A DNA stretch of 64,000 bases from JBFMCT01 sp046565765 (GCA_046565765.1 JBKHXX010000073.1:1-64000); one strand, 5' to 3'; shown: positions 42,669-51,950, counted from the first letter of the stretch. Translations and numbers: made by a program. Notes: generated by a model not told the origin, from the sequence alone.

Positions 42669-43130
42669 GTGCAGAACCGCATGAAGCTCGTCATCGCCGG
42701 TCTGGCATCCGCCCTCGCCGTCGCAGTGGTGGCCCTCGGGTTCGTCGCCGTCGCCCTGCGGCCCGAGGCCGGCGCCTCGACCGAGTCGCCGGCCGCCGAC
42801 CCCGCCCCCGTGCAGCAGGCCGCCGACGCCCCTGCCGGTCAGAGCCAGTCACCCGCTCCGGTCGTGGTCGTCTCCCCCTCGCCCGCCACCGGCGGCAACG
42901 GCGGCGGCGCCACCGTCTCGACCACCGTCCCCCCGACGACCACGCCCCCGACCACCCAGCCCCCGGGCGGCGGCGGTGGTGGCGGCGGCACCAAGCCCCC
43001 CCGTCCCCCGCTCGGCGACGTCCTCGCCGACCCGCCGCTGGTCCTCGACCCCGGCCCCTCGGGTCCGTCCACCACCACGCCCACCCTCCCGCCCAAGGGC
43101 TGCAAGCTGCCCTTCAAGCTCTGCCCCTGA
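42669..43130 (+). CDS. Exported Pro/Thr/Gly-rich protein
   Basis: This 153-residue protein has an N-terminal signal or anchor helix (LVIAGLASALAVAVVALGFVAVAL), then disordered Pro/Thr/Gly segments (TTVPPTTTPPTTQPP, GGGGGGGG) and a short end with two cysteines (KGCKLPFKLCP) that could form a disulfide. GGAGGAGG lies 7 bases before the GTG. No family is recognised. It is followed at 12 bases by palindromic repeat copy B. Confidence 0.65.
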   Translation: MQNRMKLVIAGLASALAVAVVALGFVAVALRPEAGASTESPAADPAPVQQAADAPAGQSQSPAPVVVVSPSPATGGNGGGATVSTTVPPTTTPPTTQPPGGGGGGGGTKPPRPPLGDVLADPPLVLDPGPSGPSTTTPTLPPKGCKLPFKLCP

Positions 43131-43142
43131 GGACCCCAACCC

Positions 43143-43191
43143 GTTTTGTGGCGCCTGAACCACCTCCCACGTGGACCCGACGCCCCAAAAC
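43143..43191. repeat. 49-bp palindromic repeat, copy B
   Basis: The repeat begins GTTTTGTGGCG, has an inner CCAC/GTGG stem and ends CGCCCCAAAAC. It lies between convergent genes, 12 bases after one stop and 9 bases from the other. Same length as copies A, C and D. Confidence 0.85.
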
Positions 43192-43200
43192 ATGGGGGGG

Positions 43201-43641
43201 TTACAGCTGGTAGCGGTAGACGTTGGTCTCCCGGGCGACGAAGCCGACCTTCTGGTACAGGAGGTTGGCCGCTTCCCGGGAGGCACGGGAGGTGAGGTCG
43301 ACGGTGCGGGCCCCGGCCTGGGCGGCCCGGGCCAGGGCGGCCTCGGTCAGGGCGGTGGCGATGCCCTGGCGGGTGGCGGCGGCGTCGACCACCACGTCCT
43401 CGATCCAGGCCCGCAGGCCGGTGGGGATGCGGAACAGGGCGAGGGTGAGCATGCCCACGATCTCCCCCCCGTCGTCCCCCGAGCGGGCCACCAGCAGCAC
43501 GGTGGCGGGAGACTTGACCAGCTCCCGGACCTCCTCGGCGGTCGGGACCGTGGCGCTCGACGACAGCTGGGGCACCAGCCGCTGCACGGCGGCCACCACC
43601 TCGTCGGTGGCCTCGGTGGCCTCCTCGACGGCGGCGGCCAC
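43201..43641 (-). CDS. GNAT family N-acetyltransferase
   Basis: This 146-residue acetyltransferase has the acetyl-CoA loop RQGIATALTEAAL near residue 92, preceded by IEDVVVDAA, and the late motif ANLLYQKVGF near 130. The substrate is unknown. It lies 4 bases downstream of the citrate synthase fusion on the same strand, so the two share a transcript; a role in protein or metabolite acetylation linked to central metabolism is only inference. Confidence 0.88.
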   Translation of the reverse strand: MAAAVEEATEATDEVVAAVQRLVPQLSSSATVPTAEEVRELVKSPATVLLVARSGDDGGEIVGMLTLALFRIPTGLRAWIEDVVVDAAATRQGIATALTEAALARAAQAGARTVDLTSRASREAANLLYQKVGFVARETNVYRYQL

Positions 43642-43645
43642 CCCG

Positions 43646-45220
43646 CTACTCCGGGTCGGGGACGGGAACCGGCGGCTGGGGACCGTGGTAGTGGGCGCTG
43701 GGCCGGATGAGGCGGTTGTCGGCGGCCTGCTCGAGGATGTGGGCGGTCCAGCCGATGACCCGGCTCGACGTGAACGTGGGCGTGAACAGGTCGGGGGGCA
43801 GGCCGACCTTGTCCATCACGACGCCGGCGTAGAACTCCACGTTGGCGTAGAGCTGGCGGCCCGGCTTCAGCTCCCGCAGCACGTCGATCACCGTCTTCTC
43901 GACCTGCTTGGCGAACGCCACCTTCTCGCCGCCCAGCCGCTCGGCCACCTTCTTCAGGAGCAGGGAGCGGGGGTCGTCGGTCTTGTAGACCCGGTGGCCG
44001 AAGCCCATGATCTTGTCGCCCGCCAGCACCCGCTCCCGGATCCAGGCGTCGGCCTTGTCGGGGGTGCCGATGGCGTCGAGCATGTCGAGGGCCCGGCTCG
44101 GCGCCCCGCCGTGCAGCGGCCCCGACAGGGCCCCGATGGCCCCCACCACCGCCGCCCCCAGGTCGGCCCCCGTGGAGGTGATGACCCGGGCGGTGAACGT
44201 GGAGGCGTTGAACCCGTGGTCGGTGGTCAGGATCAGGTACTGCTCGATGGCCCGGGCCGAGTCGGGGTCGGGCACCTCGCCGGTGAGCATGTACAGGTAG
44301 TTGGCCGCATAGGGCAGGTCGGGGTGGGGCTCGACCGGCTCCAGCCCCTGGTTCAGCCGGTACAGGGCCATGATCAGGGTGGGCATGACCGCACTGGTCT
44401 GCATGGCGTTGCGGAACAGGGTGTCGCGGTCGACGTCCATCCACGACCGGAAGTCGAGGGCGTAGGCGAGGGTCGAGTAGGCGCTGCGCAGTGCGTCGAG
44501 GGGGATGAAGTGGTCGCCCGCCCGGGCGATGGTGGGCAGCACGTCCTTGACGGCGTCGGGGATCTCCCGCAGCGACTTGATCTCCTCCACGAAGCCGGCC
44601 CGCTCCGCCTTCGACGGGAGGTGGCCCTGATAGAGGAGGTGCCAGACCTCCTCCAGCGACCGCTTGTCGGCCAGCTCCGTGGCGTTGTACTGGCGGTAGT
44701 GGTAGAAGCCCTCCTGGCCCCGCACGTCGCCCACCGCCGTCTCGGCCACGACGACGCCTTCGAGGCCCTTGGGCGCCTCCACCAGGCTGGGGTGCTCCAC
44801 CGGGCGCACGTGGGCGATGCGGAGCATGTCCCGCATGGAGATCACTCCCACCACGCGCCCGTCCTCGCAGACGGGGAAGTGGCGGTAGCCGTGCTCGGCC
44901 AGGCTCACGTAGGCGGCGCTGAGGTCCATGTCGGGACGCACCGTGTCGGGCTCGGAGGACATCCAGTCGCCGATGCGGGCGGTGTCCAGGTCGGCTCCGG
45001 CGGCCGCGGCCCGCACCAGGTCGCGCTCGGTGAAGATGCCGACGGCGCGGTCGCCCTCGGTGACGATGGCCGAGCCCACCTTGCCGGTGGAGCGTTCCAG
45101 CATGCGGGCGCAGGTCTTGGCCACCGTGTCCGACGGGGAGGCGGTGAGGACGTCGGTGGTCATGACGTCGGCCACCGTCCGGGTCGGGCCGGCCGGGCGT
45201 GCTGCGGGTCGCTCAGCCAA
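43646..45220 (-). CDS. Citrate synthase with N-terminal CBS-domain pair
   Basis: This 524-residue fusion has two CBS domains (residues about 18-135: VADVMTTDVLTASPSDTVAKTC, DRAVGIFTERDLVRAA, then DGRVVGVISMRDMLRI) followed by a citrate synthase domain. The synthase has DHGFNASTFTARV, LHGGAPSRALDML and GFGHRVYKTDDPR, supplying the catalytic histidines and aspartate. It condenses acetyl-CoA or propionyl-CoA with oxaloacetate; 2-methylcitrate activity cannot be excluded. CBS pairs usually bind adenine nucleotides, so energy-charge control is likely. A TTG start at 45220 with GAGAGG 7 bases upstream fits best; ATG 45175 near VMTTDV would cut the first CBS domain. Confidence 0.9.
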   Translation of the reverse strand: MAERPAARPAGPTRTVADVMTTDVLTASPSDTVAKTCARMLERSTGKVGSAIVTEGDRAVGIFTERDLVRAAAAGADLDTARIGDWMSSEPDTVRPDMDLSAAYVSLAEHGYRHFPVCEDGRVVGVISMRDMLRIAHVRPVEHPSLVEAPKGLEGVVVAETAVGDVRGQEGFYHYRQYNATELADKRSLEEVWHLLYQGHLPSKAERAGFVEEIKSLREIPDAVKDVLPTIARAGDHFIPLDALRSAYSTLAYALDFRSWMDVDRDTLFRNAMQTSAVMPTLIMALYRLNQGLEPVEPHPDLPYAANYLYMLTGEVPDPDSARAIEQYLILTTDHGFNASTFTARVITSTGADLGAAVVGAIGALSGPLHGGAPSRALDMLDAIGTPDKADAWIRERVLAGDKIMGFGHRVYKTDDPRSLLLKKVAERLGGEKVAFAKQVEKTVIDVLRELKPGRQLYANVEFYAGVVMDKVGLPPDLFTPTFTSSRVIGWTAHILEQAADNRLIRPSAHYHGPQPPVPVPDPE

Positions 45221-45245
45221 AAGGGGACCTCTCTTCCTCGGCGGA

Positions 45246-46565
45246 TCAGGGCTCGGAGCCGCGCCTTGCCCCATTGCCGTGGTCGGGCTCCCGCGCCCGA
45301 TCATATCCAGGCGGTTCGTCGGCCCTGTCCCGGGCGGCGTCGTAGCGGGCCAGCTCGGGAAAGGCCCTGGCCACCACCAGGGCGCCGACCACGCAGGCCA
45401 CCCCTCCGGACACGACGGAGAAGCGGGGGGTGGACAGGGCGGCCACCGCGCCGGCCTCGGCGTCGCCCAGCCGCGGCCCACCGGTGACCACCGCGATGTG
45501 GACGGAGGACAGCCGGCCCCGCAGGGCGTCGGGCACCGAAAGCTGCAGGATCGTGCTGCGGAACACGGCCGAGACCACGTCGGCCGCCCCCGCCGCGGCC
45601 AGCAGCAGGAGGCCGAGGGGCAGCCACGAGACGAGGCCGAAGCCGGCGATGGCGGCGCCCCAGGCGACAACGGCCACGATCACCACCCAGCCCTGGCGGC
45701 GCACCGACCCCACCCAGCCCGTGAACAGGGCCCCGAGCAGGGCGCCCGCCCCTGGTGCGGCGTAGAGCAGGCCGAGGGTGGTGGGGCCGCCGCCGTAGAG
45801 GCCGGTGGCGAGGGCTGGGAACAGGGCCCGGGGCATTCCGAACACCATGGCGTTGATGTCGATGACGAACGTGCTCAGGATCAGCCGGCGCCCCTTGAGG
45901 TAGGACAGCCCCTCTTTGATCGACGCCAGGCCCGCCTTGGTGCCGCCGCCGTGGGGCGGCTGGGGGCGGATGGCGAGGGTGAGGAGCATGGCGGCCACCG
46001 ACGTGGCCGCGTCCAGCCAGTAGGCGGCGGCCAGGCCGGCCCGGCTGAGGAGAACGCCGGCCAGGGCCGGGCCCGCCACCTGGCCGACCTGGATCAGCAC
46101 CTGGCCGAGGGAGGCGGCGGCGCTGAACTGCTCCCGCTTCACGAGGTTGGGCAGGATGGCGTTGCGGGTGGGCAGGTCGGCGCCGCTGAAGCCGGCGGCG
46201 AGGGCCGCGCACAGGTAGACGGGCACCAGGCTCGCGCCGGCGCCCGCCGAGGCGTTGAGCGCCAGCACCGAGCTGGTCAGGGCCAGGGCGCCCTGGGTGC
46301 AGAGGAGCAGCTTGCGCCGGTCGACGGCGTCGGCGATCGACCCGCCCAGCAGCGACAGCGCGATGAGCGGCACGAGCGAGGCCAGCCCCACCATGCCCAC
46401 GGCCAGCGACGAGCCGGTCAGCACGAACACCTGGTAGGGCACCGCCACCACCGTCAGCTGGCTGCCCAGGTAGGCGACGGCCTGCCCGGCGAACAGGAAG
46501 CGGTAGTCGCGGGAGTCCCGCAGGGGGGATACGTCGAGCAGCAGCCGGGGCGGTCGCCTCCTCAC
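45246..46565 (-). CDS. MFS transporter, EntS-like
   Basis: This 439-residue transporter has about twelve membrane helices. The N-terminus is YRFLFAGQAVAYLGSQLTVVAVPYQVFVLT, and the loop between helices 2 and 3 is GSIADAVDRRKLLL, the MFS signature used by EntS-type siderophore or drug exporters. The C-terminal tail is charged. It lies just upstream of the citrate synthase fusion on the same strand with a 25-base gap. The substrate is unknown. Confidence 0.88.
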   Translation of the reverse strand: MRRRPPRLLLDVSPLRDSRDYRFLFAGQAVAYLGSQLTVVAVPYQVFVLTGSSLAVGMVGLASLVPLIALSLLGGSIADAVDRRKLLLCTQGALALTSSVLALNASAGAGASLVPVYLCAALAAGFSGADLPTRNAILPNLVKREQFSAAASLGQVLIQVGQVAGPALAGVLLSRAGLAAAYWLDAATSVAAMLLTLAIRPQPPHGGGTKAGLASIKEGLSYLKGRRLILSTFVIDINAMVFGMPRALFPALATGLYGGGPTTLGLLYAAPGAGALLGALFTGWVGSVRRQGWVVIVAVVAWGAAIAGFGLVSWLPLGLLLLAAAGAADVVSAVFRSTILQLSVPDALRGRLSSVHIAVVTGGPRLGDAEAGAVAALSTPRFSVVSGGVACVVGALVVARAFPELARYDAARDRADEPPGYDRAREPDHGNGARRGSEP

Positions 46566-46598
46566 CGCCGGGAACGGTAGGGCCCCTCCGCGGCGGGT

Positions 46599-47365
46599 TC
46601 AGGCAGCGGTGACGGTGACCGTCCCCCGCATCGACGGGTGGAGCCGGCAGAAGTACTCGTACAGACCGGGCCGGTCGAAGCGGAACGAGAACGTCTGGCC
46701 GGTGGTGAGCGTGCCCGAATCGAAGGCGGGCTCGGCGCCGGTGGCGGTGGCGCTGTGGGGCGCGGCGTCGTCGTTGTTCCACCGCACCTCGGTGCCGGCG
46801 GCGACGGCCAGGTCGGCCGGGCAGAACAGGAAGGCGGGGATGCGCACGTCCGGGCCGGGCGCTGCCGGGGTCGGCGGGCACGCGCTCGACGCCGCGGTGG
46901 GCAGGTCGTGGTGGCGGGCCTGGGGCACCCGGGCGATGGCCGAGTGCACCTGGGCCGCGGCCTGGCCGGCCGGGCTGTCGAGCGACGGCTCGGGGCTCCA
47001 GATCTCGACCGCGAACAGGTCCTCGAAGGCGAACGTGGACGTGGGGCGGGTGTTGCGCCGGGTCACGTCCACCAGGGCCTGGTCGCGGGTGGCGACGTCG
47101 CCGTAGCGGTAGGCCCGCAGCTCGTTGCGCTGGCCGGACGGCAGTTGGCACGGGCCGAACTCGTAGATCCGGCCCTCCTCGTAACGGAAGTAGCTGAACT
47201 CCCGGGCGGCAGACGCCCGTCCGCCAGCTCGTCGCGGGGGACGGGGCGGCGCCGCTCGAGCACCAGGTAGGCGAAGGCCAGCCGGCCCAGGTCGCCGAGC
47301 CGGGCCACGTCGGCCGCCCTGCCGTCCACGTCCACGGCCAGCCGCCCCAGGAGGTTGATCGTCAC
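46599..47365 (-). pseudogene. Scrambled remnant: regulator N-terminus joined to a cupredoxin-containing protein
   Basis: Going downstream on the minus strand, 47365 to about 47215 reads VTINLLGRLAVDVDGRAADV, then RLAFAYLVLERRRPVPRDELADG, the start of a SARP/BTAD-type regulator. In a different frame this passes into AREFSYFRYEEGRIYEFGPCQ and then a blue-copper domain with PHSATATG and YEYFCRLHPSMRGTVTV (Cu ligands His, Cys, His, Met). The second part has no start codon or signal peptide of its own. Likely a deletion fused two broken genes; a single frameshifted gene is less likely because the domains are unrelated. Confidence 0.6.
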
Positions 47366-47446
47366 CGCCACGATGCCCCCGCATGGTCCCACGCCGGCCG
47401 GCGGGCGGCGAGCGGGTTACCACGTCCGGTACACGGGTTCGACCGC

Positions 47447-49363
47447 TCAGGCCGGCAGCAGGGCGGCGAGGAAGCGGCGGACCTCGTCGCCGTCGACGGT
47501 GCGCCGCATCCGGGGGAGCGACCCGAGGATGGCCGGCCGGTACGACGCCTTGGCGAGGCGGGGGTCGAGCACGGCGACCACGCCCCGGTCGGTCGTCGAG
47601 CGGATGAGCCGTCCCGCCCCCTGGGCCAGGAGGGTGGCGGCGATGGGCAGGTCGACGACCTCGAACGGGGTGCGACCGCCGTCTCTGGCCGCGTCCCGCC
47701 GGGCGTCGAGCAGGGGGTCGCGCAGCGGCGGGAAGGGGATGCGGTCGACGGCCACCAGGCTGAGGGAGGGGCCGGGCACGTCCACGCCCTGCCAGTAGCC
47801 CATGGTGGCCAGCAGGCAGGCCTGCTCGTCGTCGCGGAACTGCTCGACCAGCCCGGGGGACGGCGGGCCGTCCTGCACGAGCACCGTCCACGGGAAGCGG
47901 GAGCGGAGGGCCTCGGCGGCCAGGCGGAGCATGCGGTGGCTGGTGAACAGGGCCAGGGTCCGTCCCCCGGCCGCCTCGACCAGGCCGGCCAGCTCGTCGA
48001 GGGCGGCGGCGTCGAAGTCGGGCCGGCGGGGGTCGGGCAGGTGGGCGGCGCAGTAGAGCAGGGCCTGGTTGCGGTAGTCGAACGGGCTGGCGACCCGGAG
48101 CAACCGGCGCTTGCCGTCCAGGCCGAGCCGGGCGGCCAGCGGCTCCAGCGACCCCCCCACGCTCAGGGTGGCGCTGGTGAGGATCGTCGTGCGCTTGGCG
48201 TGCAGGAGGGTGGCCAGGGTGGGGCCCACGTCGACGGGGGCGAGGTGGAGGACGGGCTCGTTGCCCTCCGGCACCCAGGCCACCTGGCCGGCGGGAGGCG
48301 TGCGGGCCGTGCGCAGGTCGGCGAGCAGCGAAGACCCGGCCTGCACGGCGCGGGGCCGGCGGGGGTCGTCGTCGGGCAGCTTGCGCAGCACCTCGACCAC
48401 GTCGGCCACGGCGTCGTCGGCCGCGGCCAGCACGCCGGCGATGGCGGGGTCGGAGGGGTCCACCCGCTTACCGGCAAAGGTGCCCAGGGCGGCGGAGAGG
48501 TGCTCGCCGACCCGGTCGAGGCGGACCGGCTCTTCGGAGCCGGGCACGAGCAGGCCCCGGAGCTGAGCGGCCAGCCACCCCAGGCGCCGGCGACCGAGCT
48601 CGAGTCCCAGCGTGCGGCTGGCGATGGCCTCCAGCTCGTGGGCCTCGTCGACGATCACCGCGTCGTGCTCGCCCAGCAGGCCGCCGCCGACGACGAGGTC
48701 GAGGCAGTAGAGGTCGATGTTGGTGACGACCAGCTGGGCCGACCGGGCCCGGTCGAGGGCCCGTTCGGCCAGGCACTCGTCCCCGAAACGGCAGTCTTTG
48801 GCCCCGGGGCATTCCTGGGCGGCCACGGTCACCAGCGACCGCAGGCCCGGGTCGACGGGCACGGGGGCGTCGGCCAGGTCGCCCGCCTCCGGCTCCGCCA
48901 CCCACTGGGCCAGCCGGGTCAGGACGGCGGTGCGGGCGTCGGTGGTCAACCGGCCCTGCGTGTCGGCGACGCCCGTCCCGGCGCTCGGGCCACGCAGGCC
49001 GGTCGCCACCTCGGCCAGCTTGGCCACGCACAGGTAGTTGCTGCGGCCCTTGAGCACGGCCGCCTCGACCGGGAAGGCCGATGCCACGAAGGGGACGTCC
49101 CTGCGGATGAGCTGGTCCTGGAGCGGCCTGCGGGCGGTGGCGACCACCACCCGCCGCCCCGACTTCACCGCCGCCACCAGGTAGGCGAGCGACTTCCCCA
49201 CGCCCGTCCCCGCCTCAACCACCAGGTGCTCGCCCGTCTTCAGGGCGTCGGCCACCGCCGCGCACATCTCCAGCTGGCCCTCCCTGGTCTCGCCCCCCGG
49301 GAGCCGGTCGACCAGGGACTGGAGGGCGGTACGGGCGGCGGCGCCGGCGATGCCGGTGGTCAT
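47447..49363 (-). CDS. dinG: ATP-dependent DNA helicase, DinG family
   Basis: This 638-residue superfamily 2 iron-sulfur helicase unwinds DNA 5' to 3' and resolves R-loops and damaged forks. Walker A is EAGTGVGKSLAYL near residue 51, and the DEAH box is VIVDEAHELE near 241. The Fe-S cysteines are YLC near 111 and CPGAKDCRFGDEC near 185-197. C-terminal helicase motifs include MGYWQGVDVPG and QGAGRLIRS. It is divergent from the alkylation-repair glycosylase by 41 bases, so the two may respond together. Confidence 0.94.
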   Translation of the reverse strand: MTTGIAGAAARTALQSLVDRLPGGETREGQLEMCAAVADALKTGEHLVVEAGTGVGKSLAYLVAAVKSGRRVVVATARRPLQDQLIRRDVPFVASAFPVEAAVLKGRSNYLCVAKLAEVATGLRGPSAGTGVADTQGRLTTDARTAVLTRLAQWVAEPEAGDLADAPVPVDPGLRSLVTVAAQECPGAKDCRFGDECLAERALDRARSAQLVVTNIDLYCLDLVVGGGLLGEHDAVIVDEAHELEAIASRTLGLELGRRRLGWLAAQLRGLLVPGSEEPVRLDRVGEHLSAALGTFAGKRVDPSDPAIAGVLAAADDAVADVVEVLRKLPDDDPRRPRAVQAGSSLLADLRTARTPPAGQVAWVPEGNEPVLHLAPVDVGPTLATLLHAKRTTILTSATLSVGGSLEPLAARLGLDGKRRLLRVASPFDYRNQALLYCAAHLPDPRRPDFDAAALDELAGLVEAAGGRTLALFTSHRMLRLAAEALRSRFPWTVLVQDGPPSPGLVEQFRDDEQACLLATMGYWQGVDVPGPSLSLVAVDRIPFPPLRDPLLDARRDAARDGGRTPFEVVDLPIAATLLAQGAGRLIRSTTDRGVVAVLDPRLAKASYRPAILGSLPRMRRTVDGDEVRRFLAALLPA

Positions 49364-49404
49364 GGGCCGCCCAGCCTCGCAGACGAATCCGGCGAGAATG
49401 CGGC

Positions 49405-50022
49405 ATGGATCGCTGGGCCGACGCGTGCGCCGCCCTGGCGGCGGCCGACCCGGCCATGGCCGCGGCCATCGCCACCCACGGGCCGTGCCGGCTCGCCCGC
49501 CGCCGCACGCCGGGCGGCACGTTCGCGGCCCTGGCCGAGGCCATCGTCTACCAGCAGCTCGCCGGAGCGGCCGCCGCCGCCATCCACCGCCGCTTCGCCG
49601 CCCTCTACGACGGCCGGCCCACGGCCGAGGCGGTGGCGGTCACGCCCGAGCCCCTCCTCCGCTCGGTCGGTCTGTCGGCCAACAAGGCGGCGTCCATCCG
49701 GGACCTGGCGGCCAAGACGCTCGACGGGACCGTCCGCACCACCGGCTGGAGCCGGATGCCCGACGCCGAGGTCGTGGAGCGGCTGGTGGCGGTGCGGGGG
49801 ATCGGCCCCTGGACCGCCCACATGTTCCTGATCTTCCAGCTCAACCGGCCCGACGTGTGGCCCACCGGCGACCTGGGCGTGCGGGCCGGCTTCGCCCGCA
49901 TCCACGGCCTCGACGCCCTGCCCACCCCCGCCGCCCTGGCCGCCGCCGGCGACGTCTACCGCCCCTGGCGCACCGTGGCCGCCTGGTACTGCTGGCGGGC
50001 CATGGACGGCCCTTTTCCTTGA
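49405..50022 (+). CDS. DNA-3-methyladenine glycosylase II-like (HhH-GPD)
   Basis: This 205-residue glycosylase removes alkylated bases. The helix-hairpin-helix is VRGIGPWTAHMFLIFQL near residue 131, and the catalytic aspartate lies in PTGDLGVRAGFARIH near 155. The upstream SVGLSANKAASIRDLA is typical of the AlkA group. It lacks the N-terminal regulatory domain of Ada-AlkA fusions. Divergent from dinG. Confidence 0.92.
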   Translation: MDRWADACAALAAADPAMAAAIATHGPCRLARRRTPGGTFAALAEAIVYQQLAGAAAAAIHRRFAALYDGRPTAEAVAVTPEPLLRSVGLSANKAASIRDLAAKTLDGTVRTTGWSRMPDAEVVERLVAVRGIGPWTAHMFLIFQLNRPDVWPTGDLGVRAGFARIHGLDALPTPAALAAAGDVYRPWRTVAAWYCWRAMDGPFP

Positions 50023-50104
50023 AACCCCGGGCACGAAACCGAAGGTCGTAACGTTGTAAGCGGTAGGGCGGGCACTGTGCTCTGCCCCTCCAAGGAGGAG
50101 GACG

Positions 50105-50881
50105 TTGCGTACCACCAGCAGTAACCCTGCGCTCACCCGGAGTCCTGCATTCCGCGGGGCGCTCCATCCGGACCTGGTCGACCGCCTGGAGCGGGCCTAC
50201 GAGGGGCCGTCGGCCACGGCCAGGGACACGGGGCGGATGACGGTGGAGGACGTCGTCGTCCGTACCGGTCTCCTGCTCGGCATCGCAGTGGTGATGGGTG
50301 CGGCCACCTGGGCCCTCGGCCTCGGCGGCCTGGCCTTCCCCGCCGCCCTGGTCGGCCTGGTGCTCGGACTGGTCATCGCCTTCAAGCAGATCACCAGCCC
50401 CGCGCTGATCATGACCTACGCCGCCGTCGAGGGCGTCTTCCTGGGCGGGATAAGCCAGTTCTTCAACGCCGCCTACCCGGGCATCGTCGTCCAGGCGGTG
50501 GTCGGCACCGGCGCCGTCACGGCCGTCATGCTCGGCCTCTACCGCAGCGGGAAGATCCGGGTCACGCCCCAGTTCCAGAAGATGGTCATCGGGGCCACCC
50601 TCGGCTTCCTCGCCCTGATCGTGGTCAACCTCGTCGCCGGCTTCTTCACCGACGGCGGCCTGGGCCTGCGCGAGGGGCCGCTCGGGATCGTGGTCGGCCT
50701 GGTCGCCATCGGCCTCGCCTCCCTCAACCTGGTCCTCGACTTCGACCTGGTGCAGAAGGGGGCGGAGTCGGGCCTGCCCGAGCGCTACGGCTGGTTCGCC
50801 GCCTTCGCCATCATGGTGACGCTGGTCTGGCTCTACATCGAGATCCTGCGCCTGCTCGCCATCCTGCGGGGCGACGAGTAG
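50105..50881 (+). CDS. Bax inhibitor-1/YccA family membrane protein
   Basis: This 258-residue protein has seven membrane helices and the family features ITSPALIMTYAAVEGVFLGGISQFFNAAYPGIVVQA, FQKMVIGATLGFLALIVVNL, and a C-terminal LDFDLVQKGAESGLPERYGWFAAFAIMVTLVWLYIEILRLL. Relatives are calcium leak channels or quality-control partners. The TTG at 50105 follows AAGGAGGAGG closely. A soluble N-terminal region of about 60 residues precedes the first helix. Confidence 0.93.
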   Translation: MRTTSSNPALTRSPAFRGALHPDLVDRLERAYEGPSATARDTGRMTVEDVVVRTGLLLGIAVVMGAATWALGLGGLAFPAALVGLVLGLVIAFKQITSPALIMTYAAVEGVFLGGISQFFNAAYPGIVVQAVVGTGAVTAVMLGLYRSGKIRVTPQFQKMVIGATLGFLALIVVNLVAGFFTDGGLGLREGPLGIVVGLVAIGLASLNLVLDFDLVQKGAESGLPERYGWFAAFAIMVTLVWLYIEILRLLAILRGDE

Positions 50882-50968
50882 CGGCCGAAATTTCCTCCCG
50901 CCCCTTCCTCCTGCTCGTTCACCGGCGATAGCCTTCGCTCTCGACAGCCGAGCGAGCAGGGGGGCGGG

Positions 50969-51217
50969 ATGAAGAAGAAGTTGACCGGAGTGTTGCTGGC
51001 GGCGTCGCTTTCGGTCGGGGCTGTGGGCCTCAACGCCACACCTGCTTCCGCCAACGGCGACAGCACGGACCCGGTGCTGTGCTTCGTGGCCGCGTTCGCG
51101 ATCATCACCGAGGCACTCCAGGACTACCAGGCTGGCCACCTGAGCGGCGCCGATCTGCGAAGCGTGCTGGTGGGGACGTCCAGCTTCCTGTCTGACTGCC
51201 TGACGCCCACCACCTGA
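50969..51217 (+). CDS. Small secreted protein, 82 residues
   Basis: The signal peptide is KKKLTGVLLAASLSVGAVGL with cleavage likely after ATPASA near residue 28. The mature part is about 54 residues with two cysteines (LCFVAAFA and SDCLTP) that could form a disulfide. No family is recognised. The ATG at 50969 is preceded by AGGGGGG. It stands alone between the YccA gene and convergent genes. Confidence 0.6.
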   Translation: MKKKLTGVLLAASLSVGAVGLNATPASANGDSTDPVLCFVAAFAIITEALQDYQAGHLSGADLRSVLVGTSSFLSDCLTPTT

Positions 51218-51271
51218 ACCGGCCGGGGCGTGCTCCGGTTCGTCGGCGGTCGAGGCGGAGGCCTGGGCCCG

Positions 51272-51832
51272 CTACCGCTCGGGCTGGTAGGCAGGGTCGA
51301 TGCGGGCCAACACGGCCCGGCCCCGGGGCGACAGGCGGTAGCCGACCTCCAGGCTCTCGGTCAGGCCCAGGGCCTTGAGGCGGCGGACCTTCTGCTTGAA
51401 CGGCAGCCGCTCCATCCCCAGCTCGACCGCCAGCACGGTGCTGACGGTGGCCGGTCGCTCGCCGATGAGCCGTAGGACGTCGGCAGCCCAGGGCAAGCGG
51501 CGTACGGCGGCCACCACCGCGTCGCCGGGCTCGGCCTGCTGGCGGAGGGCGATCCGCGGGTCCTCCCCGATGCGGGTGAAGCGGATGCGGTAGAGGGTGC
51601 CGCAGGGGCGGAGACCGGCGACGACCTCGGCCGCGTCGCGGTAGCCGGCGGCCCGGGCGTGGTCGTCGGTGATGTCGTCGACCTCGATGGCCGCCAGCTC
51701 GTCGATCGACAGCAGCCCGCCCGGCGACTGGAGAGTGCCTCCCTGGCGGACCGACGGTCGGGCCCACCGCCGGAAGGCGACGGTGATGCTGCCGTCGGCC
51801 AGTCCGGGCCAGAGGCGCTGGGGGAAGAGCAC
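51272..51832 (-). CDS. ASCH-like domain protein with winged-helix tail
   Basis: This 186-residue protein starts VLFPQRLWPGLADGSITVAFRRWARPSVRQGG, the pattern of ASCH (PUA-like) RNA-binding domains, with IRFTRIGEDPRIAL at the end of that domain. The C-terminal third (LIGERPATVSTVLAVELGMERLPFKQKVRRLKALGL) looks like a winged helix. A role in nucleic-acid sensing is inferred. The GTG at 51832 is chosen because residues encoded upstream are low complexity. It lies 70 bases downstream of the repeat-C palindrome. Confidence 0.65.
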   Translation of the reverse strand: MLFPQRLWPGLADGSITVAFRRWARPSVRQGGTLQSPGGLLSIDELAAIEVDDITDDHARAAGYRDAAEVVAGLRPCGTLYRIRFTRIGEDPRIALRQQAEPGDAVVAAVRRLPWAADVLRLIGERPATVSTVLAVELGMERLPFKQKVRRLKALGLTESLEVGYRLSPRGRAVLARIDPAYQPER

Positions 51833-51901
51833 GGTGCCAGTATTTCCGCGGCGGGCGGCGGGCGGCGGTGTGCGAGCCTGCGCACCGTGCGGCCCACAGC
51901 C

Positions 51902-51950
51902 GTTTCGGGGCGGCGGAACCACGTAGGGCGTGGTTTCAGCGCCCCAAAAC
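51902..51950. repeat. 49-bp palindromic repeat, copy C
   Basis: The repeat begins GTTTCGGGGCG, has a CCACG/CGTGG inner stem around TAGGG and ends GCGCCCCAAAAC. It supplies the last residues (VLGR) and the stop codon of the Nei gene at 51936-51938. Confidence 0.85.

Noticed and set aside
47420..47450. tRNA T-arm-like sequence (GGTACACGGGTTCGACC)
   Set aside because: No matching acceptor stem, anticodon arm or D-arm nearby; it lies at the end of dinG.
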